DNA from: Phycisphaerae bacterium
GTDB lineage: Bacteria > Planctomycetota > Phycisphaerae > UBA1845 > UTPLA1
Reading direction: 5' to 3'
Length of the DNA stretch: 33,233 nt
Assembly (NCBI GenBank): GCA_016935885.1
Contig: JAFGQA010000481.1
Coordinates: forward strand, 1-33,233
Part shown: positions 7,236-15,663 of the stretch, in pieces
How positions within the stretch are numbered: the first letter of the stretch is position 1
How the letters are laid out: each line of letters opens with the position of its first letter
Translations under genes and position numbers: made by a program
The notes under the pieces: model-generated
What the model was told of the DNA's origin: nothing
The model's input: only the letters and a program-made list of their open reading frames with translations
Databases searched by the model: none

Positions 7236-8288
7236 ATGTCTTGCCGGTGTTGGGGTTTCCCGGCGGAAGGCAGCTTGAGCAGGCGTACCGTTCTGTTGTC
7301 AGGTCTGGCCGTTCTTGTGCTGGCGTCCGGCGCCTGGACGTGGGGCTCGGATCCTCCCGCGGAGACGGGCAGCGTCATGGGGGCCAAGAACAGCAAGGTC
7401 TACCATACACACCCCGAAGAATGCAGCCACGCCAAAAGGATCAGCGAGGAAAACAGGGTTTACTTCGACTCGGCCGAGGACGCGGAGAAGGCCGGCCGAA
7501 GGCTGTGTAAGCGGTGCGCGACGCTCGACGCCGCTCGCGGAAGCGAGGGGAAGGACGGGGACAAGGTCGAACCTGGACGCGAGACTAAGATCAAGGAGAA
7601 GGCGGGTAACGGGACCGACGGAACGGGTCAGATCAGGCTCAACGGCAAACGTTCTGGCGGCGACGAACGCGGCAAGGAAGTGCCGGCGCGGGAGGCAATC
7701 GCGGCACTACCGGAATTCGCATCCGTGACCAACGTGCTGCCAGGTGGCACGCTCGAACTGGACATCGGCGAAAAGGTGACGCTGCTGGGCGTCGTCTGTC
7801 CGCGAGAAGGCCAGTCGTTGGCCGAGGAGGCTGCTGCGTTTATCGAGGAGCGGACGAAGGGACATCTGGTGCGGCTGGAGCGTGACGTGGCACCGGGTCC
7901 CGCCGACCGTCGGGACGCCCTGGGCAGGTTGTTGGTCTACGTGATGGCAGAGCCGGGCGGTCGGGACCTGGGCGGAGAGTTGATCTTCCAGGGTTTGGGC
8001 TGGCTGGATCGCGAAGCACGTTCCGCTCGTCGGCAGGAATACGCCCGGCTGGAGGAACAGGCTTGGCGCGCGGCGCGGGGCATTTGGAAACCGCTGAAGG
8101 GCGCCGCCGGCAAGCGCAAAGTAGTGACGGGCAGACACGCCCATCACTATCACGACCCCGAGTGCCCGCACGTTGCACACCTGACCGGCAGGATCACGCT
8201 GACGATCAACGAGGCCAAGGCCCGCCGTCTGCCGCCCTGTCGGGACTATCGTGCCAGCAAGCACAAGGATGATCAGCGGGACAAGTGA
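7236..8288 (+). CDS. Exported SNase-like protein flanked by two Cys/His motifs
   Basis: 350 residues. An N-terminal hydrophobic segment preceded by RR (about 16-36) suggests export. Residues about 55-95 carry a Zn-type motif of the Ada/FHxxxC kind: VYHTHPEECSHAK followed by RLCKRC. A low-complexity charged linker (about 98-150) leads to a staphylococcal-nuclease-like domain (about 160-285). By eye, the first catalytic Arg of the usual VRLLGI strand is Thr here (VTLLGV), while the later GRLL Arg is kept, so activity is doubtful. The C-terminus repeats the first motif as YHDPECPHVAH plus PPCRDY. AAAAGGAG lies 10 bases before the ATG. Confidence 0.78.
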   Translation: MSCRCWGFPAEGSLSRRTVLLSGLAVLVLASGAWTWGSDPPAETGSVMGAKNSKVYHTHPEECSHAKRISEENRVYFDSAEDAEKAGRRLCKRCATLDAARGSEGKDGDKVEPGRETKIKEKAGNGTDGTGQIRLNGKRSGGDERGKEVPAREAIAALPEFASVTNVLPGGTLELDIGEKVTLLGVVCPREGQSLAEEAAAFIEERTKGHLVRLERDVAPGPADRRDALGRLLVYVMAEPGGRDLGGELIFQGLGWLDREARSARRQEYARLEEQAWRAARGIWKPLKGAAGKRKVVTGRHAHHYHDPECPHVAHLTGRITLTINEAKARRLPPCRDYRASKHKDDQRDK

Positions 8289-8312
8289 CGAACCGCGCGA
8301 GCCAGCCTGAAC

Positions 8313-9137
8313 ATGCCTCCGGCAAACAAAACGCGACAACGATCGAGGCGTGAGCCGAGCCGGCTCCGCGGCGCAAGGCTGATCGGGATGGTGCACCTGC
8401 GGCCACTCCCCGGCTCGCCGCAAGCGGCGTGGCCGATGGCGAGGATCCTCGACCGCGCAGTTGGCGAGGCGACGCTACTGGCGAAGGCAGGCTTCGACGC
8501 CGTGCTGGTGGAGAACTTCGGCGACGCGCCGTTTGCCGCCGAGCACGTGGCGCCGGAGACTGTCGCTTCGATGGGCATCGTGGTGGCTCAAGTCGTCCGC
8601 GCGACGAGGATTCCGGTCGGAGTGAACGTCTTGCGGAACGATTCGCTCGCGGCGTTCGCAGTCGCGGCGACGGCGGGTGCGGCGTTCATCCGCGTCAACG
8701 TCTTGTCCGGCACGTACGCCACGGATCAGGGCCTGATCACCGGCCGCGCACGCGAGCTTCTGGAACGTCGATCGCAAGTCGCCCCGCAGGTTGAAATCGC
8801 CGCGGACGTCCATGTCAAGCACGCCGTTCCGGTCAGCCAGCCAGACATTGCCCTCGCCGCCGAGGAGACGGCCTACCGCGCCGGCGCGGACGCGCTCATC
8901 GTCAGCGGCGACGCCACGGGCAGCCCAACGGATCTCGATGCGGTCCGGCGTGTAAGGCAGGCGGTGCCCGACCGCCCCATCTGGATCGGGTCCGGCGTAA
9001 CGGCGGCCACGGTGGCCGAGTTTCTAGACGTCGCGGATGCCGTCATCGTCGGGACCTGCCTGAAGCGCAGCGGCAAGACGGCGGCTCCACCAGACGAAAG
9101 GCGCGTGCGGGCGTTCATGAAGGCTGCACGTGCATGA
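8313..9137 (+). CDS. BtpA/SgcQ-family TIM-barrel protein
   Basis: 274 residues. The N-terminal GMVHLRPLPGSP and the segments DAVLVENFGDAPF, PVGVNVLRND, EIAADVHVKHA, ADALIVSGDATG and IWIGSGVT follow the BtpA family in order. BtpA is needed for photosystem I accumulation in cyanobacteria, and SgcQ sits in a sugar-related operon in enterobacteria; in non-phototrophs the role is unknown, although the barrel with conserved Asp, Asn and His suggests an enzyme. It lies 24 bases after the SNase-like gene and is probably co-transcribed. The first 20 residues are basic and poorly conserved; no clear Shine-Dalgarno sequence marks the chosen ATG. Confidence 0.88.
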   Translation: MPPANKTRQRSRREPSRLRGARLIGMVHLRPLPGSPQAAWPMARILDRAVGEATLLAKAGFDAVLVENFGDAPFAAEHVAPETVASMGIVVAQVVRATRIPVGVNVLRNDSLAAFAVAATAGAAFIRVNVLSGTYATDQGLITGRARELLERRSQVAPQVEIAADVHVKHAVPVSQPDIALAAEETAYRAGADALIVSGDATGSPTDLDAVRRVRQAVPDRPIWIGSGVTAATVAEFLDVADAVIVGTCLKRSGKTAAPPDERRVRAFMKAARA

Positions 9138-9204
9138 CGGACGGATTGTCCTCAGAAAGGCGGGATGAAGGAGGCGTGGTGAGAACGGTGGCGTCTCGTT
9201 TGTA

Positions 9205-9381
9205 TTATCGGTACTCTTCGTAGCCCAACAGGTACCGCTTGAGCCGAAGGTCTTGGGCATCCAGGATGTCTCTCGCGTCTTCCTGCGGTGCCGTGAACAG
9301 CTCGCTAACGCCTAAGCCGTCCCGATTCTGAGAGCGTTGTTGGCAGCCGCGTCTGATATGTCTGGCTCGTTTGGCGGTCAT
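9205..9381 (-). CDS. Possible 58-residue protein
   Basis: Not recognised. The frame starts with the last of three consecutive ATGs (9387, 9384, 9381); GGGAG lies 7 bases before the third. The product is basic at the N-terminus (TAKRARHIRRGCQQR) and acidic afterwards (APQEDARDILDAQDLRLKRYLLGYEEYR), which looks protein-like rather than random. It is convergent with btpA. It could be a chance frame, since no homologue comes to mind. Confidence 0.42.
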   Translation of the reverse strand: MTAKRARHIRRGCQQRSQNRDGLGVSELFTAPQEDARDILDAQDLRLKRYLLGYEEYR

Positions 9382-9585
9382 CATCATTCTCCCAACCGGC
9401 CGCATTCGTGCGACCGCGTTCAAAGGGAGTACACAGAGGATCGCTGGTCCTGACGCGGTTTGGCTGTTTTTTCCGGGGGGCCGATTCGCGGCGTGGCCGA
9501 GCTTGGGGCAAGACTCATCCTGTAGCACCGGCGTCTCGACGGTGTTCCATCAGGGGCGGGGCGTCCGTGCCACAGGCGGTTTTAG
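9382..9585. other. Spacer with hairpin-repeat-like fragment
   Basis: No gene recognised. At about 9523-9541 CACCG and CGGTG form a short inverted repeat around GCGTCTCGA, in a context (TGTAGCACCGGCGTCTCGAC) resembling other interspersed hairpins in the window. Confidence 0.35.
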
Positions 9586-9759
9586 GGTGCCTTCTCGACC
9601 GGCAACATCGGGCGTGATCCCGCACTGCTCCGCGAGCGGATACGTTGTATTGGGTCAGGTGGGGTCGAGACCTTCCTCAAGGAACTGGGTCTGCTCCATG
9701 CGGTCCAAGTGGTCAATGGAGAATTGTGCTATCGGCTCCCGTGTACGCCTGCCGATTGA
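9586..9759 (+). pseudogene. 3'-terminal fragment of an unidentified gene
   Basis: From just after a TAG at 9583-9585 to a TGA at 9757-9759, one frame reads with protein-like composition: NIGRDPALLRERI then VETFLKELGLLHAVQVVNGE then LCYRLPCTPAD. There is no start codon with a ribosome site, and the frame is broken upstream, so it looks like the end of a gene that lost its front. The style resembles the tail of a transposase or regulator, but I cannot assign a family. Confidence 0.4.
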
Positions 9760-10090
9760 AGGGATGCGAAGCCCAGTGGTGACGATGCGTCGTCGCCCTG
9801 GTGAGATCCTTGCCCGGCTTCTGGAGTTCGCCATGTCCGGACGACGTCCTATAAGAGTGCTCCTTGAAACCTCTGTGTCGGTCCTGGGCCGGCTGTTTGG
9901 ACCGACTGTGGCGCCGCCGTCCCGGCGGCGGCTGCAAAGGAGAAACGCCTGTGCCACGAAGGCTCTCTTAGCAGCTCAGCTCAGAGCAATGGGTATCGGC
10001 CTCCAAGGCTCCCCGACGTCGGCCGGAGGGTCTGCTCGAGTAGGACGCACGGATACCCCCCGACCCACGTTGAAGGCTCTTGCGGCGCCG
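9760..10090. other. Spacer with strong hairpin and orphan ribosome site
   Basis: GCCGCCG (9913-9919) and CGGCGGC (9923-9929) form a perfect 7-bp stem with a 3-base loop. Just after it AAAGGAG is followed 8 bases later by GTG (9951), which opens a frame of only six codons ending in TAG at 9969-9971. This is either a leader peptide before the lipoprotein or the disrupted original start of a gene. No other gene was recognised. Confidence 0.35.
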
Positions 10091-10735
10091 GTGAGGCGGT
10101 CTGGCGCCGTGGCGTTACGACGCGCCGCATGCCACATCCTGTTGTCCGCTCTCCTCGTGTGCATCGCGGCGGGCGTAACATCGTGCAGCACCACCGCCCT
10201 GTACAACGTGTTTGCCGCAACGAGTGATTACGTCCAAGGGGTCGGCCTTCCCACGCCGCGGGCCATCCAGGTGGGATTCATCAACAACACGTCGTTTCGG
10301 GCAGTTTTCACGTACGGTGCCTACGACCAGTACAATCAAGAGACGATTCCCACCAACTTTGGCCAACTTCGGCTGGAGGGGCACGCATCCAGCGCGCAGG
10401 TCCGCCAACCATGCCGCCAGTCGTTCTCGGTCGGTGGCAGCGATCTGATACGCTTGATCCAAGACAACGAGGCCGATCCGAGCATCAACGTCACCGACGA
10501 TCGAGCGCTGGTGCGCGGCGTGTATTTCTCAGGCGCCCCACTGGGTGATCCCCTCGAGGCCGAGCCGACCGAGGGCACCGCGGAGGGCGTGGTCGTGCTC
10601 AGCGGCGTGGACTTCACGTGCGAGCGGACGGACATCCGGGACACCACCGGGACCGGCCTGCTCCTGTTCACGTTTGAACAGGACGCCCAAGCGCCGGGCG
10701 GCTTCCGGATCGACTACAGCTTCGTCGAGCCGTAG
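10091..10735 (+). CDS. Predicted lipoprotein of unknown function
   Basis: 214 residues from the GTG at 10091. A basic N-region, a hydrophobic stretch (about 14-29) and the lipobox-like GVTSC place a lipidated Cys at residue 32. The mature part (IQVGFINNTSFRAVFTYGAYD near 55-75, GGSDLIRLI, VYFSGAPLGDP, GVDFTCERTDI) looks like an extracytoplasmic beta-rich domain; I do not recognise a named family. The start is uncertain: the frame is open far upstream, and ATG 9989 or TTG 10070 are alternatives, but the compact signal peptide favours 10091. It is convergent with the following peptidase gene. Confidence 0.6.
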   Translation: MRRSGAVALRRAACHILLSALLVCIAAGVTSCSTTALYNVFAATSDYVQGVGLPTPRAIQVGFINNTSFRAVFTYGAYDQYNQETIPTNFGQLRLEGHASSAQVRQPCRQSFSVGGSDLIRLIQDNEADPSINVTDDRALVRGVYFSGAPLGDPLEAEPTEGTAEGVVVLSGVDFTCERTDIRDTTGTGLLLFTFEQDAQAPGGFRIDYSFVEP

Positions 10736-10757
10736 GAAGGCCGGAAGCTCTCTGCTG

Positions 10758-12395
10758 TCAATGCCCCAGATACGCGCTTTCCAAAGCCCGACTGCTCTCA
10801 AACCCGAATAGCTCAGCCAGCCGCCCGCGGTCGAGCGGCGCGAGGCTTCGAGCCAGGACGGTGCCGCCGTCGCTCCGTTCGAGCAGGATGCTGACGAGCC
10901 GGTGCGCTTCCGCGTAGAAAGCAGGCTCGGCGGGATGTACCTCGCCCACTGCCAACAGCGCCGAGACGCCGCGCGGCTTGCTCGATTGGCCGAACAGTCT
11001 GGCGAACTGAACGTGGCGGCACCGGGGCTCAACATGGAGTGCGATGCCTTCGTTGATCGCGGCAACGGTCGGTCGATAGCCGACGATCGCCGCCTGCATC
11101 AGGTGGGTCAACTCGTGCGGCAAATGGGTGGCCAACAGCATCGGATCGGCCTGATTTGCGTGAATCTCGTGTCCTTCGAGGTGGTGGCCGCGATGACGAA
11201 TGACGCTGATCGCCTGGACATCATGCTGTTGCCCCGTCGCCTTGCGGAACGCCTCGGCATCCCTGTGCAGATAGACGTCACACGCCCGTTCCCATGGAAC
11301 CTGGTCGCCGCGCCGCCCCAGAAAGGCCGCCACGCGATCGAAGTGAAACGGCAGTGCGTCGGCCACTCTCTGTGCTGCCTGTCCGTTGTGGTGGTGAATG
11401 CGAAAACGCGCCGTCTCGACGACCCGCCAGTCTCCTGGCTCGCTGTTGGCCCACAGACCGCTCCGCCGATCGCTCAGGCGGGGATCGTACCACCGTCTGA
11501 TTCTCTTCAATGCGGCCTGCCGGCCTCGACGAACAACGTCCGGATCGAGTGCCCCCACCGGTCCACCCAGGACCGCGGCGTACTGGGATGCCGCCCGATC
11601 CAGCAGCCCCGCGTTCTCGTAGGCCAGGCCTCGCAACACGGTGCGCATCATCTCGCCTTCGGGGCCGCCTGGCCGCGCCGCGTCGGCCCGTTGCAGGGTC
11701 ATCCTCCAATAATCGGGCGGATAGCTGACGCGATCGACGTCCTCGCCGAGGGCGTGGACCATGGACTGTAGCCAGCGTGACACCAGCGATGGTGGTATTC
11801 GCGAGGGTTGGCCGGTGCTCAGCCGCGTCGCCGCGTCGTAGTAGTAGAAGGCTTCGTGGAAGTTCTTACAGAGATAGTGATCATCGCCCGCACCGGTCGC
11901 GGCCTTGACGAACACGGCGGTCCACTCGTTTTCGCGTTCAGGAATCAGGGCCCGGGCCTGCCGGAATGTGTTGAAGGCGGGCTCGAACCGTTCGAGGATC
12001 AGCCATCGCTCCGCCTGCTGGACCCGACTCGGCACCTCTCGTCGGGCCGTTTGGATCCCGGTGGCGAGGCGACACGCCTCGGGATGATTCGGGGCGACCT
12101 TGACCACGGCCTGAAGGGCCCTATCGGCAGTGGCGAACTCCTCCTCGGTCAACATCTGTCGCGCCAATGCGAGGTGGAGGGACACGAACTCGGCCCGTAC
12201 GGCCGGGTCGTCCTGGTGATCCTCCAGGGTGCGTTGTGCCTCCCGCAGGGCGGCGTCGATCCGGCCAGTGGCGAGGTGCTCAGTCACGGTCCTCCGCAGC
12301 TCGGCAGCGGCGTTCGGGTTTGAGGGGTCCTCGGCGTGGAGGGGACCACCGGGGAGGAGGCCAAACACCAGAATCAAGTGGAACGCGGACCGCAT
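10758..12395 (-). CDS. Exported TPR protein with HExxH peptidase domain
   Basis: 545 residues. Signal peptide 1-21 (MRSAFHLILVFGLLPGGPLHA). TPR-like helices fill about 30-320, including paired repeats before and after a Tyr-rich segment (NFHEAFYYYDAATRL). The C-terminal part (about 330-540) is a gluzincin of the peptidase MA-like type: zinc motif HELTH near 426-430 and a downstream NEGIALHVE near 445 offering the third ligand Glu. Probably a periplasmic metallopeptidase; the substrate is unknown. The ATG at 12395 is chosen because GAGGAA lies 6 bases upstream and a signal peptide follows; the ATG at 12479 would bury it. It is divergent from the PIN-TRAM gene. Confidence 0.82.
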   Translation of the reverse strand: MRSAFHLILVFGLLPGGPLHAEDPSNPNAAAELRRTVTEHLATGRIDAALREAQRTLEDHQDDPAVRAEFVSLHLALARQMLTEEEFATADRALQAVVKVAPNHPEACRLATGIQTARREVPSRVQQAERWLILERFEPAFNTFRQARALIPERENEWTAVFVKAATGAGDDHYLCKNFHEAFYYYDAATRLSTGQPSRIPPSLVSRWLQSMVHALGEDVDRVSYPPDYWRMTLQRADAARPGGPEGEMMRTVLRGLAYENAGLLDRAASQYAAVLGGPVGALDPDVVRRGRQAALKRIRRWYDPRLSDRRSGLWANSEPGDWRVVETARFRIHHHNGQAAQRVADALPFHFDRVAAFLGRRGDQVPWERACDVYLHRDAEAFRKATGQQHDVQAISVIRHRGHHLEGHEIHANQADPMLLATHLPHELTHLMQAAIVGYRPTVAAINEGIALHVEPRCRHVQFARLFGQSSKPRGVSALLAVGEVHPAEPAFYAEAHRLVSILLERSDGGTVLARSLAPLDRGRLAELFGFESSRALESAYLGH

Positions 12396-12441
12396 GCAGG
12401 CTTCCTCGATCGGTTCCCTATTCGTCTTGATCTTCCGGGGT

Positions 12442-12471
12442 TCCGAGGTTTCGGCGTTTCCCGATATACTG
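12442..12471 (+). promoter_or_regulatory. Candidate promoter for the PIN-TRAM gene
   Basis: TTCCGA at 12442-12447 and TATACT at 12466-12471 are separated by 18 bases, about 130 bases before the start at 12600. It lies in the divergent intergenic region. The -35 match is weak; assigned by consensus only. Confidence 0.3.
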
Positions 12472-12535
12472 TAGTCCATACGTACTAACGAGCGGCCTGT
12501 CCACGGATGATACTGTCATAAGAGCCTATCTCAAA

Positions 12536-12550
12536 ACTTCCGGCGGCATT
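12536..12550 (+). repeat. 15-bp interspersed repeat copy
   Basis: ACTTCCGGCGGCATT occurs here and exactly at 27586-27600; a one-mismatch copy lies on the other strand at 21190-21204. All three are in intergenic DNA, two of them beside hairpin repeats, which suggests it is part of a larger dispersed element. Confidence 0.6.
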
Positions 12551-12599
12551 GTCGTCAGGAATCCCAAGTGTCCGATTCATCTATTGGGAGGACTTCATC

Positions 12600-13790
12600 A
12601 TGTTGCAGCATCTTCTGCGTACGTTCTTCGTGCTGGCCCTTCTCGCGGTCGCGATGAGCTATGCGGAGAGCGGCACGCTCCTGGCGGAGTCGCGACTGTA
12701 TTTGATCCTCGGGGCGCTGGCCCTGGCGGTCGTGGTGGTCACGATCGACCTGTTGATTCCGCGGAAGTCGTTGGAGGCGCTTGCCGGGCTCTTTTTCGGC
12801 CTAGTGGCAGGGTTGCTCATCACCTACGTCCTGGCCCTCGTCCTGAATCTGTTGCTCTCGGCCTTCATCCCGGAGAAGCTGACGAAGGAGCCTATCTATC
12901 AGGTGACGGAGAAGACGCTGGTGACCCCGGATGGAAAGGTGAAACTCGATGAGGAGGGGCGGCCGATCATCGAGAGATCGAAGGTTCGGATCGGTGAGAA
13001 GGACCAACCCGGTGTGTCGATCACGAAGGTGTTGCTCGGGATCGTCTGCTGCTACTTCTGCGTCAGCTTCATCACGCAGACCAAGGACGACATCCGGTTC
13101 GTCATTCCGTACGTCGAGTTCGCGAAGCAGGTCAAAGGACAGCATCCTCTGATTCTCGATACGTCGGTGATCATCGACGGGCGCATCGCGGACATCTGTG
13201 AGACGGGCATTCTGGATCAGAAGCTCATCGTTCCACGGTTCGTCCTGCGTGAGCTGCACGCCGTCGCCGATTCCAATGACAAGCTCAAACGTGCCAGGGG
13301 CCGCCGTGGCCTCGACATCCTGCACAAGCTTCAAACCGCTGAGAACATCGATATCCAAGTCATAGAGGCCCGGCTTGCCCAGGCGGAGGCCGCCGAATCG
13401 GTCGATTTGAAGCTGCTTGCCCTCGCGCAGCAGCTCAACGGCCACGTGGCGACCAATGACTACAACTTGAACAAGGTCGCGAAGCTCAGGGGGGTGAAGA
13501 TCATCAACATCAATGATCTTGCCAATGCCATGAAGCCGGTTGTGTTGCCGGGTGAAGCCATGTCCGTCAAGATCATCAAGCCCGGCGAGGAACCGGGACA
13601 GGGCATCGGCTATCTCGACGATGGCACGATGGTGGTTGTTGAACATGGGCGCGATCGGATTGGGGACACGGTGGACGTCTCGGTGACCAGTGTGCTGCAA
13701 ACGTCCGCGGGTCGAATGATCTTCGGGCGCTTAGAGGGTGCCGCACCGACCAGCCACCACCGCAGGCACTCAGGCCAACGGCAGGCGTGA
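12600..13790 (+). CDS. Membrane PIN-TRAM domain protein (YacL-like)
   Basis: 396 residues. Four predicted membrane segments (about 3-25, 33-53, 61-93 and 153-176) with a charged loop containing a Thr/Val-rich insertion at about 98-148; then a PIN nuclease domain beginning [16 protein letters not shown] (first catalytic Asp near 195) and continuing through [14 protein letters not shown] near 295-308; a C-terminal TRAM domain (about 325-385) with [15 protein letters not shown] domains are Mg-dependent RNases and TRAM binds RNA, so a membrane-bound RNase is likely, as proposed for YacL/PilT-type proteins. The start at 12600 has GGGAGG 8 bases upstream; an upstream ATG at 12549 is rejected. Confidence 0.88.
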   Translation: MLQHLLRTFFVLALLAVAMSYAESGTLLAESRLYLILGALALAVVVVTIDLLIPRKSLEALAGLFFGLVAGLLITYVLALVLNLLLSAFIPEKLTKEPIYQVTEKTLVTPDGKVKLDEEGRPIIERSKVRIGEKDQPGVSITKVLLGIVCCYFCVSFITQTKDDIRFVIPYVEFAKQVKGQHPLILDTSVIIDGRIADICETGILDQKLIVPRFVLRELHAVADSNDKLKRARGRRGLDILHKLQTAENIDIQVIEARLAQAEAAESVDLKLLALAQQLNGHVATNDYNLNKVAKLRGVKIININDLANAMKPVVLPGEAMSVKIIKPGEEPGQGIGYLDDGTMVVVEHGRDRIGDTVDVSVTSVLQTSAGRMIFGRLEGAAPTSHHRRHSGQRQA

Positions 13791-13828
13791 CGCGGTACTC
13801 CGTTGGCGCGTGGAGGCAAGGCCGAACC

Positions 13829-14101
13829 ATGGCGGAATACACTCCCTACCAGAAGAAAGTCATCGGGCGCTACTACGACAATCGTGGCGCGATCATGCTG
13901 CAGAAACTGTCCGAGCTGGTCGGTGAGTTGTATCTGGCCGACAGCGAGAAGAAGCGCGACCGCCTCTGGGATCGCGTCGCCGCCGCGATGAAGAACCTGA
14001 AGGTGAACGAATCAATCGCCGCGCACATCCTTGCCAAGCGCAAACCGGAAATCCTGGCAAACCACGTCAAGGACTGGACGAGACAACCACCAGGCGGATG
14101 A
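13829..14101 (+). CDS. Small conserved protein of unknown function
   Basis: 90 residues, all-helical and charged: AEYTPYQKKVIGRYYDNRG, LQKLSELVGELYLADSEKKRDRLW, AAAMKNLKV, SIAAHILAKRKPEILANHVKDW. I recall this type of protein as conserved and uncharacterised in planctomycetes, but cannot give a family name. ATG 13829 has AAGG 7 bases upstream; the ATG at 13787 overlaps the preceding gene and adds a non-conserved N-terminus. It follows the PIN-TRAM gene by 38 bases and is probably in one operon with it. Confidence 0.72.
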   Translation: MAEYTPYQKKVIGRYYDNRGAIMLQKLSELVGELYLADSEKKRDRLWDRVAAAMKNLKVNESIAAHILAKRKPEILANHVKDWTRQPPGG

Positions 14102-14161
14102 CAATCCCGGTACACGGCGATATCATGCCGCCGTGATGATCACACATCAGGAGCGACGGCG

Positions 14162-14824
14162 ATGATCTGCCCGAAGTGCAACGGCACGATCGAGGACGGC
14201 AGCAAATTCTGTAGGCACTGTGGCGCCGCGGTGTCCGAGCCCGCGGCGACCGCCAGCCCGTCGAAACCTGCTGGCAAGCTGACCGCCCCGGCAGACGATG
14301 CCCGTGGTGTTGGCGCGGATGTCTACGGCGACCCCAAGCACGAGAGACAGGTTTGGCAAGGCCGGCCGGCATGGCGTTCGTACTATGGCATCTGGGCAAC
14401 CTGGGCCCTGCTCAGCGCGGTCGTCCTTGGGGCGGCGTACAAGTGGAAGGCACCAGACTCGCCCGCCGTCTGGCTGGCCTTGCTATGCGTGCTCGGGGCC
14501 GCCGTGGCCATCCTGGTGCGCGAGGCCATGTTCGTGCTGAGCTATCGCTACCGGCTGACCACGCAACGCCTGTTCATCCACCGTGGTATCCTCTCCCGCA
14601 CGACAGACCAGACAGAACTGATGCGCGTTGACGACGTCCGTCTGCGGCAGGGTGTCATCGATCGGCTGGTGAACACCGGCGACGTTGAGGTGATGGGCAC
14701 CGACGAGACGGATGACGTTGTGATCTTGAAGTCGGTCAGCGCTCCGGCCGAGGTTGCCGAGGCCCTGCGCGTCCATGTCCACGGTGCTCGGAGCAAGCGC
14801 ACGCTGATGGTGGAACAGGTGTAG
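14162..14824 (+). CDS. Zinc-ribbon protein with bacterial PH domain
   Basis: 220 residues. An N-terminal zinc ribbon (CPKC at 3-6, CRHC at 17-20) is followed by a Pro/Ala linker, two membrane segments (about 78-94 and 102-124) and a YdbS/YdbT-like bPH2 domain (about 125-200) beginning SYRYRLTTQRLFIHRGILSR and including VEVMGTDETDDVVILKSV. Such proteins are membrane-anchored and of unknown function; the PH fold may bind lipid or protein partners. AGGAG lies 8 bases before the ATG. It is the third gene in line after the PIN-TRAM gene. Confidence 0.87.
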   Translation: MICPKCNGTIEDGSKFCRHCGAAVSEPAATASPSKPAGKLTAPADDARGVGADVYGDPKHERQVWQGRPAWRSYYGIWATWALLSAVVLGAAYKWKAPDSPAVWLALLCVLGAAVAILVREAMFVLSYRYRLTTQRLFIHRGILSRTTDQTELMRVDDVRLRQGVIDRLVNTGDVEVMGTDETDDVVILKSVSAPAEVAEALRVHVHGARSKRTLMVEQV

Positions 14825-15082
14825 GCAGTCTCACAAGCCAGCATTCATGCCCACCCACGGCTTTGCCCTGCGACGGTAAGCCGGCCCAAGTCGGAGCCCC
14901 CCCATGGCAATCGCAAGAACGGCCGGAGGGCCGTTTCCTGACTGCCTTGCTCGCGCGTCGGGCTGGTTTTCAGTATTGCCTTGCGGGGTACGCGTCGACC
15001 TTGCGATTGCCCTGGGATCGCACCGCATGTCCTCAGTCCACGCTTGCCCCACCGGCGAGTTGAGGCTACACTTCAATCGCGG
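14825..15082. other. Spacer with no recognised gene
   Basis: About 260 bases, open in several frames because of high GC but with no frame that looks protein-like and no ribosome site. The part near 14840-14930 looks repeat-like but only one copy is visible in this window. Confidence 0.35.
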
Positions 15083-15523
15083 ATGAATGCGAACCAGACA
15101 ACAAGGAATGGGACGAGCCCCTTGACCTCTGTGTTGCGGATTGACGCGCGTTCTCGACCCTGCACCGACAGGCCTGCTCCGTCGGCCATCCTGCCGGGTG
15201 CACTCGTTGCCGTTTTGGCCTTGGTCGGCGTGGACTACGTCATGACGGCCTCGATGGCCGCCGAACGGGTGCACAGGGGCACGTCGGTCGCCGCTCGCGC
15301 AGTGGTGCCGTCCGGTGCCGCCGTTCGCGCCCGTGCACACCAACCGAGCTGGACCGCAACGGTCTTGATCGTCCTGCTGGTCCTCGGGCGGCAGATCGTC
15401 TCGATCGTTCTCCGTCCTGCCGCCGCCGGCCTCGTGCGGCCCGTGGACAACGTGGGCCGGATCCTGCTGTTACGACGCAAGACCTCCATCTCATACTACA
15501 CCGGCGGCCTGTACGGCCCGTAG
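15083..15523 (+). CDS. Uncertain small membrane protein
   Basis: 146 residues from ATG 15083, with two hydrophobic segments (about 34-55 and 90-108) separated by an Arg/Ala-rich stretch and ending RILLLRRKTSISYYTGGLYGP. No family recognised. There is no good Shine-Dalgarno sequence and codon use is GC-biased in the way non-coding frames here also are, so the gene may not be real. In its favour are the two clean membrane helices and a polar, structured-looking C-terminus. Confidence 0.38.
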   Translation: MNANQTTRNGTSPLTSVLRIDARSRPCTDRPAPSAILPGALVAVLALVGVDYVMTASMAAERVHRGTSVAARAVVPSGAAVRARAHQPSWTATVLIVLLVLGRQIVSIVLRPAAAGLVRPVDNVGRILLLRRKTSISYYTGGLYGP

Positions 15524-15602
15524 CCGCCGTGCACTGTCTTCACTCAGGCGGCCGGCTGCCCACAGTCTCACGGCCAGTTGACCTGATGTCCCGACGATCC
15601 AG

Positions 15603-15651
15603 GTTTCGGTTTTCAGTTCTCGGTCTTCGGCTTTCTGTTTCCGACTTCTGA
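15603..15651 (+). repeat. Degenerate heptameric repeat upstream of secA
   Basis: Seven consecutive 7-base units in perfect register: GTTTCGG, TTTTCAG, TTCTCGG, TCTTCGG, CTTTCTG, TTTCCGA, CTTCTGA. All share a pyrimidine-rich core around TTTC/TTCG. It ends 12 bases before the secA start codon, so in a transcript it would lie in the 5' untranslated region around the ribosome site. Similar short tandem heptamers are known in several bacterial phyla. Confidence 0.6.
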
Positions 15652-15663
15652 CAGGGTGCTGCC

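Noticed and set aside
9371..10090. Upstream extension of the 214-residue lipoprotein to a 454-residue protein
   Set aside because: No ribosome site, no protein-like pattern, and the signal peptide would be internal.
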